Assembly: GCF_051304405.1 (NCBI RefSeq) | Contig: NZ_JBPPGG010000002.1 | Location: 496,001 to 560,000, forward strand | DNA: 64,000 nt | Direction: 5' to 3' | From: Pedomonas sp051304405 | GTDB taxonomy: Bacteria; Pseudomonadota; Alphaproteobacteria; Sphingomonadales; Sphingomonadaceae | Shown: positions 43,133 through 50,785 of the stretch, piece by piece | Layout of the letters: the number at the start of each line of letters is the position of its first letter | Position numbering within the stretch: the first letter of the stretch is position 1 | The notes under the pieces: model-generated | Told to the model about the DNA's origin: nothing | What the model saw: only the letters and a program-made list of their open reading frames with translations | Databases searched by the model: none | Made by a program: the position numbers and the translations under genes

Positions 43133-43651
43133 ATGCTGTTTCCCGCTGACATCTCCGCCAAGGCCCAGGCCGTCATCGAAGCCTGCCGGGCGCGGGGCCT
43201 GCGCGTTGCAACGGCGGAATCCTGCACGGGCGGTCTGGTGGCCGCGGCCCTGACCGAAGTTCCCGGCTCGTCGGACGTGCTGGACCGGGGCTTCGTGGTC
43301 TACTCCAACGAGGCCAAGATGGAGACGCTGGGCGTCAGCCTCGATGTGCTGGAAACCTTTGGCGCGGTCTCGGTGGCGGTGGCCTGGGCCATCGCCCATG
43401 GCGCGCTCCAGCGCTCCCATGCCGACGTGGCGGTGGGCATCACCGGCATCGCCGGCCCCGGCGGCGGCAGCGACATGAAGCCGGTGGGCATGGTGGTGTT
43501 CGCCCTCGCCCGGCGCGGCGACGACCCTGAAAAGGCGGTCGCCGACACCCGGCTGTTCGACCCCGAACTGGGCCGGGAGGGCATTCGCCTTCAGGCGGTG
43601 CGCGTGGCGCTCGACCTGTTGATGCCGGAAGAGTCCCCGCCCGCGCCGTAA
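43133..43651 (+). CDS. pncC: Nicotinamide-nucleotide amidase (CinA C-terminal type)
   Basis: 172 residues. The CinA C-terminal domain alone: ATAESCTGGLVAAALTEVPGSS with the catalytic Ser region, VGITGIAGPGGGSDMKPVGMVVFALA. It deamidates nicotinamide mononucleotide in pyridine-nucleotide recycling. The molybdopterin-binding N-terminal part of long CinA proteins is absent, as in E. coli PncC. Its 3' end overlaps the convergent ratA gene by 61 nt. Confidence 0.9.
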   Translation: MLFPADISAKAQAVIEACRARGLRVATAESCTGGLVAAALTEVPGSSDVLDRGFVVYSNEAKMETLGVSLDVLETFGAVSVAVAWAIAHGALQRSHADVAVGITGIAGPGGGSDMKPVGMVVFALARRGDDPEKAVADTRLFDPELGREGIRLQAVRVALDLLMPEESPPAP

Positions 43652-44073
43652 ACCGCAAGGGCGCGCTTCTCGAAGGCCGTGACCATGCGCTTCACGGCCT
43701 CGTGAAACACCGCGCCGGCCATGCTCTCGAACAGGCGGTTCTTGAATTCGAAATCGACGAAGAAGTCGATGGCCGTCTGCCCCGGCCCTGCCTCGCTGAA
43801 CGTCCAGTCGTTATGCAGGTACTTGAGCGGCCCGTTCACGTAGTCCACGTGAATGCGGTTGGGCCGGTCGAGCGTCACCTTGGACGTGAAGGTCTCGCGA
43901 AAGACCTTGAAGCCGACCATCAGGTCCGCCACCAGCAGCTCCGGCGTCTTCGAGCGGATGCGGCACCCCACCACCCACGGCAGAAACTGCGGGTAAGCGC
44001 CCACATCCGCGACCAGATCGAACAGCTGCTCGCGGGTGTAGGGCAAAACGCGCTTTTCTACATGACGGGGCAT
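43591..44073 (-). CDS. SRPBCC/Coq10-like protein (RatA family)
   Basis: 160 residues, START/SRPBCC fold. Typical start VEKRVLPYTREQLFDLVADVGAYPQFLPWVVGCRI, then FRETFTSKVTLDRP and LKYLHNDWTFSE, and a C-terminal helix AVFHEAVKRMVTAFEKRA. Relatives are RatA (ribosome-binding, called a toxin in E. coli) and mitochondrial Coq10 (ubiquinone carrier); the alphaproteobacterial protein next to lipA is closer in setting to Coq10. Its start shares one base with the lipA stop (TGATG), so the two are coupled. Confidence 0.9.
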   Translation of the reverse strand: MPRHVEKRVLPYTREQLFDLVADVGAYPQFLPWVVGCRIRSKTPELLVADLMVGFKVFRETFTSKVTLDRPNRIHVDYVNGPLKYLHNDWTFSEAGPGQTAIDFFVDFEFKNRLFESMAGAVFHEAVKRMVTAFEKRALAVYGAGGDSSGINRSSATRTA

Positions 44074-45014
44074 CAGACGCCTTTACTGCGTTCCTGCTCC
44101 AGCTTTTCGAGCCGCGCCGCCTTCAGCCGGGCGAAGTCCGCCCCCGCATGGTAGCTGGAGCGGGTGAGCGGGCTCGACGAGACCAGAAGGAAGCCCTTCG
44201 CCTTGGCCATGCTGGCATAGGCGTTGAACTCCTGCGGCGTCACGAACCGGTCCACCTTGATGTGCTTGGGCGTCGGCTGCAGGTACTGGCCGATGGTGAG
44301 GAAGTCGATATCCGCCGAGCGCATGTCGTCCATCACCTGATGGACCTCCAGGCGCTCCTCGCCCAGCCCGACCATGATGCCGGACTTGGTGAAGATGGAG
44401 GGGTCCACCTTCTTCACGGTCTCGAGGAGGCGCAGGCTGTGGTAGTAGCGCGCGCCGGGCCGGACCGTCGGATAGAGCCTCGGCACCGTCTCCAGATTGT
44501 GGTTGTAGACGTCCGGCCGGGCCGCGACGATGCGCTCGACCGCCGCCTGCATCTTGTTGCGGAAGTCGGGCGTCAGAATCTCGATGGTGGTGTTGGGCGC
44601 ACGCTTGCGCAGCTCCTCGATCACCCGCACGAACTGGATCGCGCCGCCGTCGGGCAGGTCATCCCGGTCGACCGAGGTGATGACGATGTGCTCCAGCCCC
44701 ATCTCCACCGCCACTTCCGCCACGTGGGCGGGCTCCAGCGGATCGACGGGACGCGGCATCCCGGTCTTGACGTTGCAGAAGGCGCAGGCCCGGGTGCAGG
44801 TGTCACCCAGAATCATGACGGTGGCGTGCTTCTGTTTCCAGCACTCGCCCAGGTTCGGGCAGGCGGCTTCCTCGCACACCGTATGAAGCTTCAGCCGGCG
44901 CATGAGCTGGCGGGTCTCCGCAACCTCCTGGGAGGTTGGAGCCTTGACCCTCAGCCACTCGGGCTTGCGGAGGACCGGACGGCCGCCGGCCGAAAGAAGT
45001 TCTGGCTTGTTCAT
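44073..45014 (-). CDS. lipA: Lipoyl synthase
   Basis: 313 residues from the ATG at 45014. Radical-SAM cluster CTRACAFCNV (C-x3-C-x2-C), the auxiliary cluster Cys in CEEAACPNLGEC, and the C-terminal RSSYHAG Ser ligand are all present. It inserts two sulfur atoms into octanoyl groups on E2 and H-protein lipoyl domains. The ATG 30 bases upstream (45044, MSRSKVYVGD) is also possible; both have moderate ribosome sites. Upstream of it the frame loses family likeness. Its products are needed by the pyruvate dehydrogenase encoded 4-9 kb away. Confidence 0.96.
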   Translation of the reverse strand: MNKPELLSAGGRPVLRKPEWLRVKAPTSQEVAETRQLMRRLKLHTVCEEAACPNLGECWKQKHATVMILGDTCTRACAFCNVKTGMPRPVDPLEPAHVAEVAVEMGLEHIVITSVDRDDLPDGGAIQFVRVIEELRKRAPNTTIEILTPDFRNKMQAAVERIVAARPDVYNHNLETVPRLYPTVRPGARYYHSLRLLETVKKVDPSIFTKSGIMVGLGEERLEVHQVMDDMRSADIDFLTIGQYLQPTPKHIKVDRFVTPQEFNAYASMAKAKGFLLVSSSPLTRSSYHAGADFARLKAARLEKLEQERSKGV

Positions 45015-45162
45015 GTCCCCCACATAAACCTTTGAGCGGCTCATTCCAAGCCGGACCTCGGCCTGCGGGGCGCGGTTTTGTGTCCGGGCGGACTTGGCAG
45101 TTTGGACAGCCCGGCGCACAAAGCCTATTGACGCTCCGCGCGGATTGCCGTCTTTAGCCCCC

Positions 45163-45864
45163 ATGCCAGATGAAACTACAGACGCCACTCCGTCCCGGTG
45201 CGAGTTCGAGGCGCTGATCGACGGGTACCGCCGCTTCAGAGGCTCCTTCTACAACCGGCATCGGGAGCGGTATGACGCTCTGGCCAACAAGGGCCAGTCC
45301 CCCAAGATCATGGTCATCGCCTGCTGCGACAGCCGGGTCGACCCCACCATCATCTTCGACGCCGAACCCGGCCAGCTTTTCGTGCTGCGCAACGTGGCCA
45401 ACCTGGTGCCCCCGTTCGAGACCGGCACCAGCGGCAGCCGCCACGGCGCCTCCGCCGCGATCGAATTCGCGGTCACCGGGCTGGAGGTCGAGCACATCGT
45501 GGTGATGGGCCACGCCCGCTGCGGCGGCATCTCCTCCGCCCTCGCCGGCAAGCTGGGCAAGTCCAAGCCCGAAGGCGAGCCGATGAGCTTCATCGACCGG
45601 TGGATGTCCATCATCAATCCGGTGCGCGACCAGATCCTGATGGCCTACGAGATCGCGCCGGACATGGATCCCCAGCGGGCGCTGGAACTGGCGGCCATTC
45701 GCCAGAGCCTGCGGAACCTGCGGACCTTCCCCTTCGTCGCGGAGCGGGAGAAGGCCGGCAAGCTGAAGCTGCACGGCTCCTACTTCGCGGTGGCGGACGG
45801 CATCCTCCAGCTGCTCGACCCGGAGACGGACCAGTTCAAGCCGGTCGACCTGCCCTGGTCCTGA
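45163..45864 (+). CDS. can: Beta-class carbonic anhydrase
   Basis: 233 residues. Zinc-binding CCDSRVDP (Cys, with the Asp-Arg dyad) and HARCGG (His and Cys). It interconverts CO2 and bicarbonate in the cytoplasm. Start at 45163 gives the family-like N-terminus (EALIDGYRRFRGSFYNRHRERYDALANKG). Divergent from lipA with 148 bp between. A strong terminator follows 24 bp after the stop. Confidence 0.95.
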   Translation: MPDETTDATPSRCEFEALIDGYRRFRGSFYNRHRERYDALANKGQSPKIMVIACCDSRVDPTIIFDAEPGQLFVLRNVANLVPPFETGTSGSRHGASAAIEFAVTGLEVEHIVVMGHARCGGISSALAGKLGKSKPEGEPMSFIDRWMSIINPVRDQILMAYEIAPDMDPQRALELAAIRQSLRNLRTFPFVAEREKAGKLKLHGSYFAVADGILQLLDPETDQFKPVDLPWS

Positions 45865-45888
45865 CCCCAGCTTTAATCCCGCGTGTCC

Positions 45889-45923
45889 AAAAAGCCGCCG
45901 ATCCTCCGATCCGGCGGCTTTTT
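45889..45923 (+). terminator. Intrinsic terminator after carbonic anhydrase
   Basis: AAAAAGCCGCCG and its complement CGGCGGCTTTTT (45889-45900 with 45912-45923) with an 11-nt loop; the right arm supplies the T-run. Confidence 0.88.
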
Positions 45924-46118
45924 CGTCTTCCCGCGCCCTCGTATTCGACCCTGACGGCCTTGGCGGAGGGGCCATTGTGGAAAGCCACGAGGCTGCTGTG
46001 CGCCTTGTGCAGGTGGCCCCGTATGCAGCGCTTCTACGACCATGGCGCGCTTTCGCCCTCTGTTCCGTTTCGCTACCATGATCAAAACAAGAACAGGCTT
46101 CGGGACACTGGTCGGCCC

Positions 46119-46373
46119 ATGTGGTTCGAGAACCGGCACAACCAGCGCTATCGGATGGAGCGGACGAACGGGTGGATCGCGCAGATCGCCGGATTGTTCA
46201 CCGGCATGGCCTCTACCTGTCTGGTCGGATCGATGGTGATCCCGTTGCTTACCGGAGTTTGGCCCTCCAACCCCGCCCTGTGGCTGATAGCGGGCATTCT
46301 TCTGTTCGTGGCGGCGCTTCTGGTTGTGAACCACATTTCCATTGAGGAGGACGAATGGACAACTGGCGACTGA
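46119..46373 (+). CDS. Small two-helix membrane protein, unknown
   Basis: 84 residues. A hydrophilic start (MWFENRHNQRYRMERTN) precedes two clear membrane helices (IAQIAGLFTGMASTCLVGSMVIPLL and LWLIAGILLFVAALLVVNHI) and an acidic tail. The ribosome-binding site is weak, but a downstream partner ORF overlaps it by 19 nt. No family recognised. The codon pattern is GC3-rich like the neighbours. Confidence 0.55.
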   Translation: MWFENRHNQRYRMERTNGWIAQIAGLFTGMASTCLVGSMVIPLLTGVWPSNPALWLIAGILLFVAALLVVNHISIEEDEWTTGD

Positions 46374-46519
46374 TCGATTTTGCACCCGTCATCATGGCAT
46401 TGGTGGTCAGCGGTCTCGGGCTGGGTCTCGCCCGGTTCCTCGTTTTCTGGCAGCGCCGGCAAATGGCCCACCCCGGCACACGGCGGCCACACCGACGACA
46501 GGCCGGTGAGCATCACTGA
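46355..46519 (+). CDS. Very small single-helix membrane protein, unknown
   Basis: 54 residues, beginning MDNWRLIDF, one membrane helix (APVIMALVVSGLGLGLARFLVFW), then a basic Arg/His tail (RRQ .. RRPHRRQAGEHH). It has a near-perfect Shine-Dalgarno (GAGGAGG at 46344-46350) and overlaps the 84-residue gene by 19 nt, so the two are probably translated together. A small-subunit or transporter accessory role is possible but nothing identifies it. Convergent with the CoA-transferase gene, 60 bp away. Confidence 0.5.
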   Translation: MDNWRLIDFAPVIMALVVSGLGLGLARFLVFWQRRQMAHPGTRRPHRRQAGEHH

Positions 46520-46579
46520 GATGCCGAGGAGATGCCGAGCCGAGCTCCCTCTCCGCCGGTTCCTCTCTCCTTCCAGGCC

Positions 46580-48103
46580 CTACTCCGGAAGCATGGAGCC
46601 GGTCTGGACGAACCGGTGGTGCCAGGACAGGGCCTCGTCCAGCAGCATGGGTGTTTGCAGGCCATAGCTGCCGCTCCGCTGGGCGCGGGCGAAGTAATCC
46701 GCCAGCAGCGGCCGGTAGGTCGGGTGGGCGCAGTTCTCGATGATCACCCGGGCGCGCTGCTTGGGGCTGAGGCCCCGCAGATCCGCCAGCCCCTGCTCGG
46801 TCACGATCACCTGCACATCCTGGGTGATGTGATCCACGTGGCTGACATGCGGAACGATGGCCGAAATCTTGCCGTCCTTGGCGGTGGACGGCGACATGAA
46901 GATGGAGATGAACGCATTGCGGGCGAAATCGCCGGAGCCGCCGATGCCGTTCTGGATGCGCGAGCCCATGATGTGGGTGGAGTTGACGTTGCCGTACATG
47001 TCCGCCTCGATCATGCCGTTCATGGCAAGGCAGCCGAGGCGGCGGATCACCTCCGGGTGGTTGCTGATCTCCTGCGGTCGCAGGATGATGCGGTTCTTGT
47101 AGACCTCCATGTTGGCATTGAGCCGGGCCGCCGCCTCGGGGCTGAGGGAGAAGGCGGTGCAGCTCGCCACGCGCAGCTTGCCCGTGTCGATGAGGTCGAG
47201 CATGCCGTCCTGAAGGACCTCGGTGTAGGCGGTCATGTTCTCGAACGGGGCATCCACCAGCCCGGCCAGCACCGCATTGGCGATGTTGCCGACGCCCGAC
47301 TGGAGCGGCAGCAGGTTCTCGGGCAGGCGCCCCTTCTTCACTTCATGGCTGAAGAATTCGAGCAGGTGCCCGGCAATCGCCTGCGAGGCTTCATCGGGCG
47401 CGCTGAACGGCAGGTTGCGGTCCGGCGTATCGGTCTCGACAATGGCGACGATCCTGGCCGGGTCCACGTGGAAGGTGGTGGAGCCGATGCGGTCGTCGGC
47501 GCGCACGATGGGGATGGGCACGCGATTGGGCGGCAGGGCCGTGCCGTAGTAGATGTCGTGCATCCCCTCCAGCGCCTCGCTCTGCCAGCTGTTGACCTCG
47601 AGAATGATCTTCTCCGCCCGGTCCAGCCAGGTCTTGTTGTTGCCGACGGAGGACGACGGCACCAGCGTGCCGTCCTCGCGGATGGCGGTGACTTCCACCA
47701 CCGCCACGTCGAGCGGTCCCAGGAACCCCTGCCAGGCAACGGGCGCGACCTGGCTCAGGTGCATGTCGAGGTATTCCATCTGGCCCGCGTTGATCTTGTC
47801 GCGCGCCACGGGATCGCTGTTGTACGGCAGGCGGAACTCGACGCCGTCCGCCTTGGCAAGGGCGCCGTCCAGTTCAGGTCCGGTGGAGGCGCCGGTCCAG
47901 ATCTTCACGCGGAACGGATTGCCCTTCGCCCGCTCCGCCTCGATGCGGGCGGCGAGCGCCAGCGGAACCTGCTTGGGATAGCCCGAACCGGTAAAGCCGC
48001 TCATGCCGATGGCACTGCCGGATGGAATGAGCGCAGCCGCCTCCTCTGCCGTCATGATCTTCGACCGCAGGGCCTCGTTCCTGATTCTGGAGTGTCCGCT
48101 CAT
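46580..48103 (-). CDS. Acetyl-CoA hydrolase / succinyl-CoA:acetate CoA-transferase family
   Basis: 507 residues, matching the AarC/Ach1-type size. N-terminal CoA-transferase fold (LIPSGSAIGMSGFTGSGYPKQVP), central GVGNIANAVLAGL and the likely catalytic Glu in YTEVLQDG, then IMGSRIQNGIGGSGDFARNA and VTEQGLADLRGLSPKQRA. The enzyme swaps CoA between succinate and acetate (or hydrolyses acetyl-CoA), linking acetate use to the TCA cycle. An ACCGAAC-type palindrome 96 bp upstream resembles the one before pdhA, so both acetyl-CoA genes may share a regulator. Confidence 0.88.
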   Translation of the reverse strand: MSGHSRIRNEALRSKIMTAEEAAALIPSGSAIGMSGFTGSGYPKQVPLALAARIEAERAKGNPFRVKIWTGASTGPELDGALAKADGVEFRLPYNSDPVARDKINAGQMEYLDMHLSQVAPVAWQGFLGPLDVAVVEVTAIREDGTLVPSSSVGNNKTWLDRAEKIILEVNSWQSEALEGMHDIYYGTALPPNRVPIPIVRADDRIGSTTFHVDPARIVAIVETDTPDRNLPFSAPDEASQAIAGHLLEFFSHEVKKGRLPENLLPLQSGVGNIANAVLAGLVDAPFENMTAYTEVLQDGMLDLIDTGKLRVASCTAFSLSPEAAARLNANMEVYKNRIILRPQEISNHPEVIRRLGCLAMNGMIEADMYGNVNSTHIMGSRIQNGIGGSGDFARNAFISIFMSPSTAKDGKISAIVPHVSHVDHITQDVQVIVTEQGLADLRGLSPKQRARVIIENCAHPTYRPLLADYFARAQRSGSYGLQTPMLLDEALSWHHRFVQTGSMLPE

Positions 48104-48198
48104 CGCCTTCTCCGCAACTCCTACACCTCTGGCCAGCGAACCGGGAATCAGCCAGCCGGGGGCCAGTCAACCGGCGCGGAAATCCTGCCGGTTATTTC

Positions 48199-48214
48199 CC
48201 GAACTACCGTTCGG
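48199..48214. promoter_or_regulatory. Palindrome upstream of the CoA-transferase gene
   Basis: CCGAAC-TACC-GTTCGG, 6-bp arms, 4-bp centre, 96 bp before the ATG at 48103, in an otherwise unassigned gap (48104-48399). It shares the CCGAAC/GTTCGG arms with the palindrome at 54614-54629 in front of pdhA. Confidence 0.5.
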
Positions 48215-48399
48215 TCTATTTTTATCAGGGAAACACAGCAACCGGGTCAATACCAAAACGCGCGCGGCCGGTCGCGGGTCACGGCTGTCCTCCCGCAGAA
48301 ACGGCCGGGAACAGGGCGCCGCGCCTGCCGTTGGAGTCCGGGACAGGCTCCGGCCGTCCTCCCTCCATACCACCAAACGACGTATCCGACGAGAAACGA

Positions 48400-48711
48400 A
48401 TGACCCGCGACTCCGACCAACGCCAGAACGCCCCGCCCCACCCTCTTGCCGGCCAGGCAGAGCAGAAGCGCCGCAGAACGGAATCCCGCCAGCTGGAAGC
48501 CAAGGCGGGCGCCCGCGCCTCCCTCCAGGGGGAGGAAACCGCTGTGCAAAATCAGGTGGGGGAGCACCGCCCGGGCCGTCCCCCGAATGCCGATCAGGCG
48601 CCGCGCACGGCAGACAGCGGCACGCTGCGCCCCGCCAGGGGCGAGGTGCGCGCCGCGCCGGACGAGGAGAAGACCCGCTACCAGAGCGCACAGAGCCGCC
48701 GCGGCGAGTGA
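48400..48711 (+). CDS. Hypothetical hydrophilic protein, probably disordered
   Basis: 103 residues, rich in Arg, Glu, Gln, Pro and Ala, with no hydrophobic core, membrane helix or signal. Its third codon positions are strongly G/C and second positions are not, as expected of a real gene in this genome. No family recognised; Shine-Dalgarno weak. It lies between divergent CoA-transferase and the convergent lpdA gene. Opposite-strand frames over the same DNA look less protein-like. Confidence 0.4.
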   Translation: MTRDSDQRQNAPPHPLAGQAEQKRRRTESRQLEAKAGARASLQGEETAVQNQVGEHRPGRPPNADQAPRTADSGTLRPARGEVRAAPDEEKTRYQSAQSRRGE

Positions 48712-48771
48712 CGCGCCCTGCCCGGCCCGTAAACCCGATCCCGCCGCCCCGGCCCCTCAGTCATGCAAAGG

Positions 48772-48844
48772 CGAAAGGGCCACGCCCTCCGGGGCGCGGC
48801 CCTTTCGTCAACAGCGGCCTGCCGGTGGGGATGCCCCACCGGCA
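48772..48844. terminator. Two stacked hairpins after lpdA
   Basis: CGAAAGGGCC/GGCCCTTTCG (48772-48781 with 48798-48807) and a perfect 11-bp stem TGCCGGTGGGG-ATG-CCCCACCGGCA (48820-48844), 20 bp past the lpdA stop. No T-run on the minus strand, so they may protect the mRNA 3' end of the pdh operon or act bidirectionally. Confidence 0.55.
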
Positions 48845-48864
48845 AGTCGAACCGGTCGCACCGG

Positions 48865-50277
48865 TCAGATGTGCAGGGCGCGGCCGTAGGCGGCGAGAAC
48901 CGCCTCGTGCATCATCTCGGACAGCGTCGGGTGCGCGAAAATGGTCTGCATCAGCTCGGCCTCGGTGGTCTCGAGCTGGCGGGCGACGACGTAGCCCTGG
49001 ATCAGCTCGGTCACTTCCGCGCCGACCATGTGCGCGCCGAGGAGTTCGCCGGTCTTGGCATCGAACACCGTCTTGATGAAGCCCTCCGGCTCGCCGAGCG
49101 CAATGGCCTTGCCGTTGCCGATGAACGGGAACTTGCCGACGCGCACTTCGTAGCCGGCGGCCTTGGCCTTGGCTTCGGTGAGGCCGACGCTTGCCACCTG
49201 CGGGCGGCAGTAGGTGCAGCCCGGAATGTTGGCCTTGTTGAGCGGGTGCGGGTGCAGCCCCTCGCCCTTCCCCAGCTCGACGGCGATGGACTCGGCGGCG
49301 GTCACGCCCTCGTGGCTGGCCTTGTGGGCGAGCCACGGCGCGCCGGCCACGTCACCGATGGCCCAGATGCCAGGCACGTTGGTGCGGCCGTAGCCGTCGG
49401 TCTTGATCTGGCCGCGCTCCACCGCGACGCCCAGCGCCTCCAGCCCCAGGTTCTCCACATTGCCCTGAATGCCGATGGCGAGGATGACGCGGTCGAACTC
49501 CTGCGTCTCGGCCTTGCCGTCCGCCTCGATGGTGGCGAGGATGGTCTGCCCCTTCGGCTCCAGCCTGGCGACGCCCGCCTTGGTGCGGACGGTGATGCCC
49601 TGCTTGGCAAAGGCCTTCGCGACGAAGGCGGAGACTTCCTCATCCTCCACGGGGAGGATGCGGTCGATCATCTCGACGATGGTGACCTTGGAGCCAAGGT
49701 CAGAGAAGAAGCTGGCGAACTCGACGCCGATCGCGCCCGAGCCGACCACCAGCAGGCGGCCCGGCACCGTATCGGGCACCAGCGCGTGCTTGTAGTTCCA
49801 GACGAGCTTGCCGTCCGCCTTCAGGTGCGGCAGCTCACGCGGACGCGCGCCGGTCGCAAGGATGACGTGACGGAAAGCGATCTCCTCGACCACTTTCCCG
49901 TCCTTCGAGACCGACAGCTTGTTCTTGCCCGTCAGTTTCGCTTCGCCATCAAACACCTGCACCTTGTTCTTCTTGAGCAGGGTCTTGACGCCCGCGCTCA
50001 GCTGGCCGGAGACGCCGCGCGAGCGCTTGACGATCGCCTGAAGATCAAAGCTGACGTTGTCCGCCTTGAGGCCGTAGGCGGCAGCGTTCTGCATGGTGTG
50101 GTACATCTCGCTGGAGCGCAGCAGCGCCTTGGTCGGGATGCAGCCCCAGTTGAGGCAGATTCCGCCCAGATGCTCGCGCTCCACCACCGCCGTATTCAGG
50201 CCCAGCTGGGCCGCGCGAATGGCCGCCACATAGCCGCCCGGGCCGCCGCCCACCACCACAACGTCGAACTGGGACAT
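48865..50277 (-). CDS. lpdA: Dihydrolipoyl dehydrogenase (E3)
   Basis: 470 residues. FAD-binding GGGPGGYVAAIRAAQLG, redox disulfide GGICLNWGCIPTKAL, NAD-binding VVGSGAIGVEFASFF, and the active-site His-Glu in FAHPTLSEMMHEAV. It reoxidises the lipoyl groups of E2 and passes electrons to NAD+. The start at 50277 has AGGAG nine bases upstream; the longer frame (to 50313) is out of family. Last gene of the pdh cluster, separated from pdhC by a cupin gene. Confidence 0.97.
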   Translation of the reverse strand: MSQFDVVVVGGGPGGYVAAIRAAQLGLNTAVVEREHLGGICLNWGCIPTKALLRSSEMYHTMQNAAAYGLKADNVSFDLQAIVKRSRGVSGQLSAGVKTLLKKNKVQVFDGEAKLTGKNKLSVSKDGKVVEEIAFRHVILATGARPRELPHLKADGKLVWNYKHALVPDTVPGRLLVVGSGAIGVEFASFFSDLGSKVTIVEMIDRILPVEDEEVSAFVAKAFAKQGITVRTKAGVARLEPKGQTILATIEADGKAETQEFDRVILAIGIQGNVENLGLEALGVAVERGQIKTDGYGRTNVPGIWAIGDVAGAPWLAHKASHEGVTAAESIAVELGKGEGLHPHPLNKANIPGCTYCRPQVASVGLTEAKAKAAGYEVRVGKFPFIGNGKAIALGEPEGFIKTVFDAKTGELLGAHMVGAEVTELIQGYVVARQLETTEAELMQTIFAHPTLSEMMHEAVLAAYGRALHI

Positions 50278-50351
50278 GCTAACTCTCCTGAAACCTGTGG
50301 ATCCTGCCGGCACTCGGGCTAGCCGGTTCCGCCTGGCGGGGCTGGAGCGGC

Positions 50352-50717
50352 TCAGATCCGTTCCAGCTCCCCGCGTGTCAATTCACAGACCACGCCACCG
50401 GTGTTCACCGTGCCCTCGCGGTCAAAAAACATGAGGCTGACTTCCGGAGTTTCGGCGCAGGGCCGGTGCTCGACCCCGCGCGGAACAACGATCATCTCAC
50501 CGGGCGAGAGCACCTCGACATGGTCGCGGAACTCCATACGCAACTGACCATCGATCACCAGAAACAGCTCGTCCGTCTCTTCGTGGCTGTGCCACACGAA
50601 CTCGCCTGAGGCCTTCACCAGCCGCACATCATTGCCATTGCAGGTGGCAACGATACGGGGGTTCCAGTGATCGGGGATCTGGCCGAGCTTGTCGGCAAGA
50701 GTGATCTTGGTCGTCAT
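50352..50717 (-). CDS. Cupin-domain protein inside the pdh cluster
   Basis: 121 residues. One double-stranded beta-helix with the two cupin motifs: EFVWHSHEETDELFLVIDG and GEMIVVPRGVEHRPCAETPE, supplying His/Glu metal ligands. Function of such single-domain cupins varies (dioxygenase, isomerase, sensor). It lies between pdhC and lpdA on the same strand, 68 bp after pdhC and 74 bp before lpdA. The common alphaproteobacterial order lacks it, so it is an insertion with an unknown link to pyruvate oxidation. Confidence 0.85.
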   Translation of the reverse strand: MTTKITLADKLGQIPDHWNPRIVATCNGNDVRLVKASGEFVWHSHEETDELFLVIDGQLRMEFRDHVEVLSPGEMIVVPRGVEHRPCAETPEVSLMFFDREGTVNTGGVVCELTRGELERI

Positions 50718-50785
50718 CAGTTCATCTTTCCGCTGTGTGTATCCGGGTCATGCACACGCAACAGAACGATGAACTGCCTCCCCCC

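Noticed and set aside
48167..48691. Minus-strand frames over 48167-48691, one with hydrophobic segments
   Set aside because: Composition is Arg/Pro/Gly-rich and the codon pattern favours the plus-strand frame at 48400-48711.
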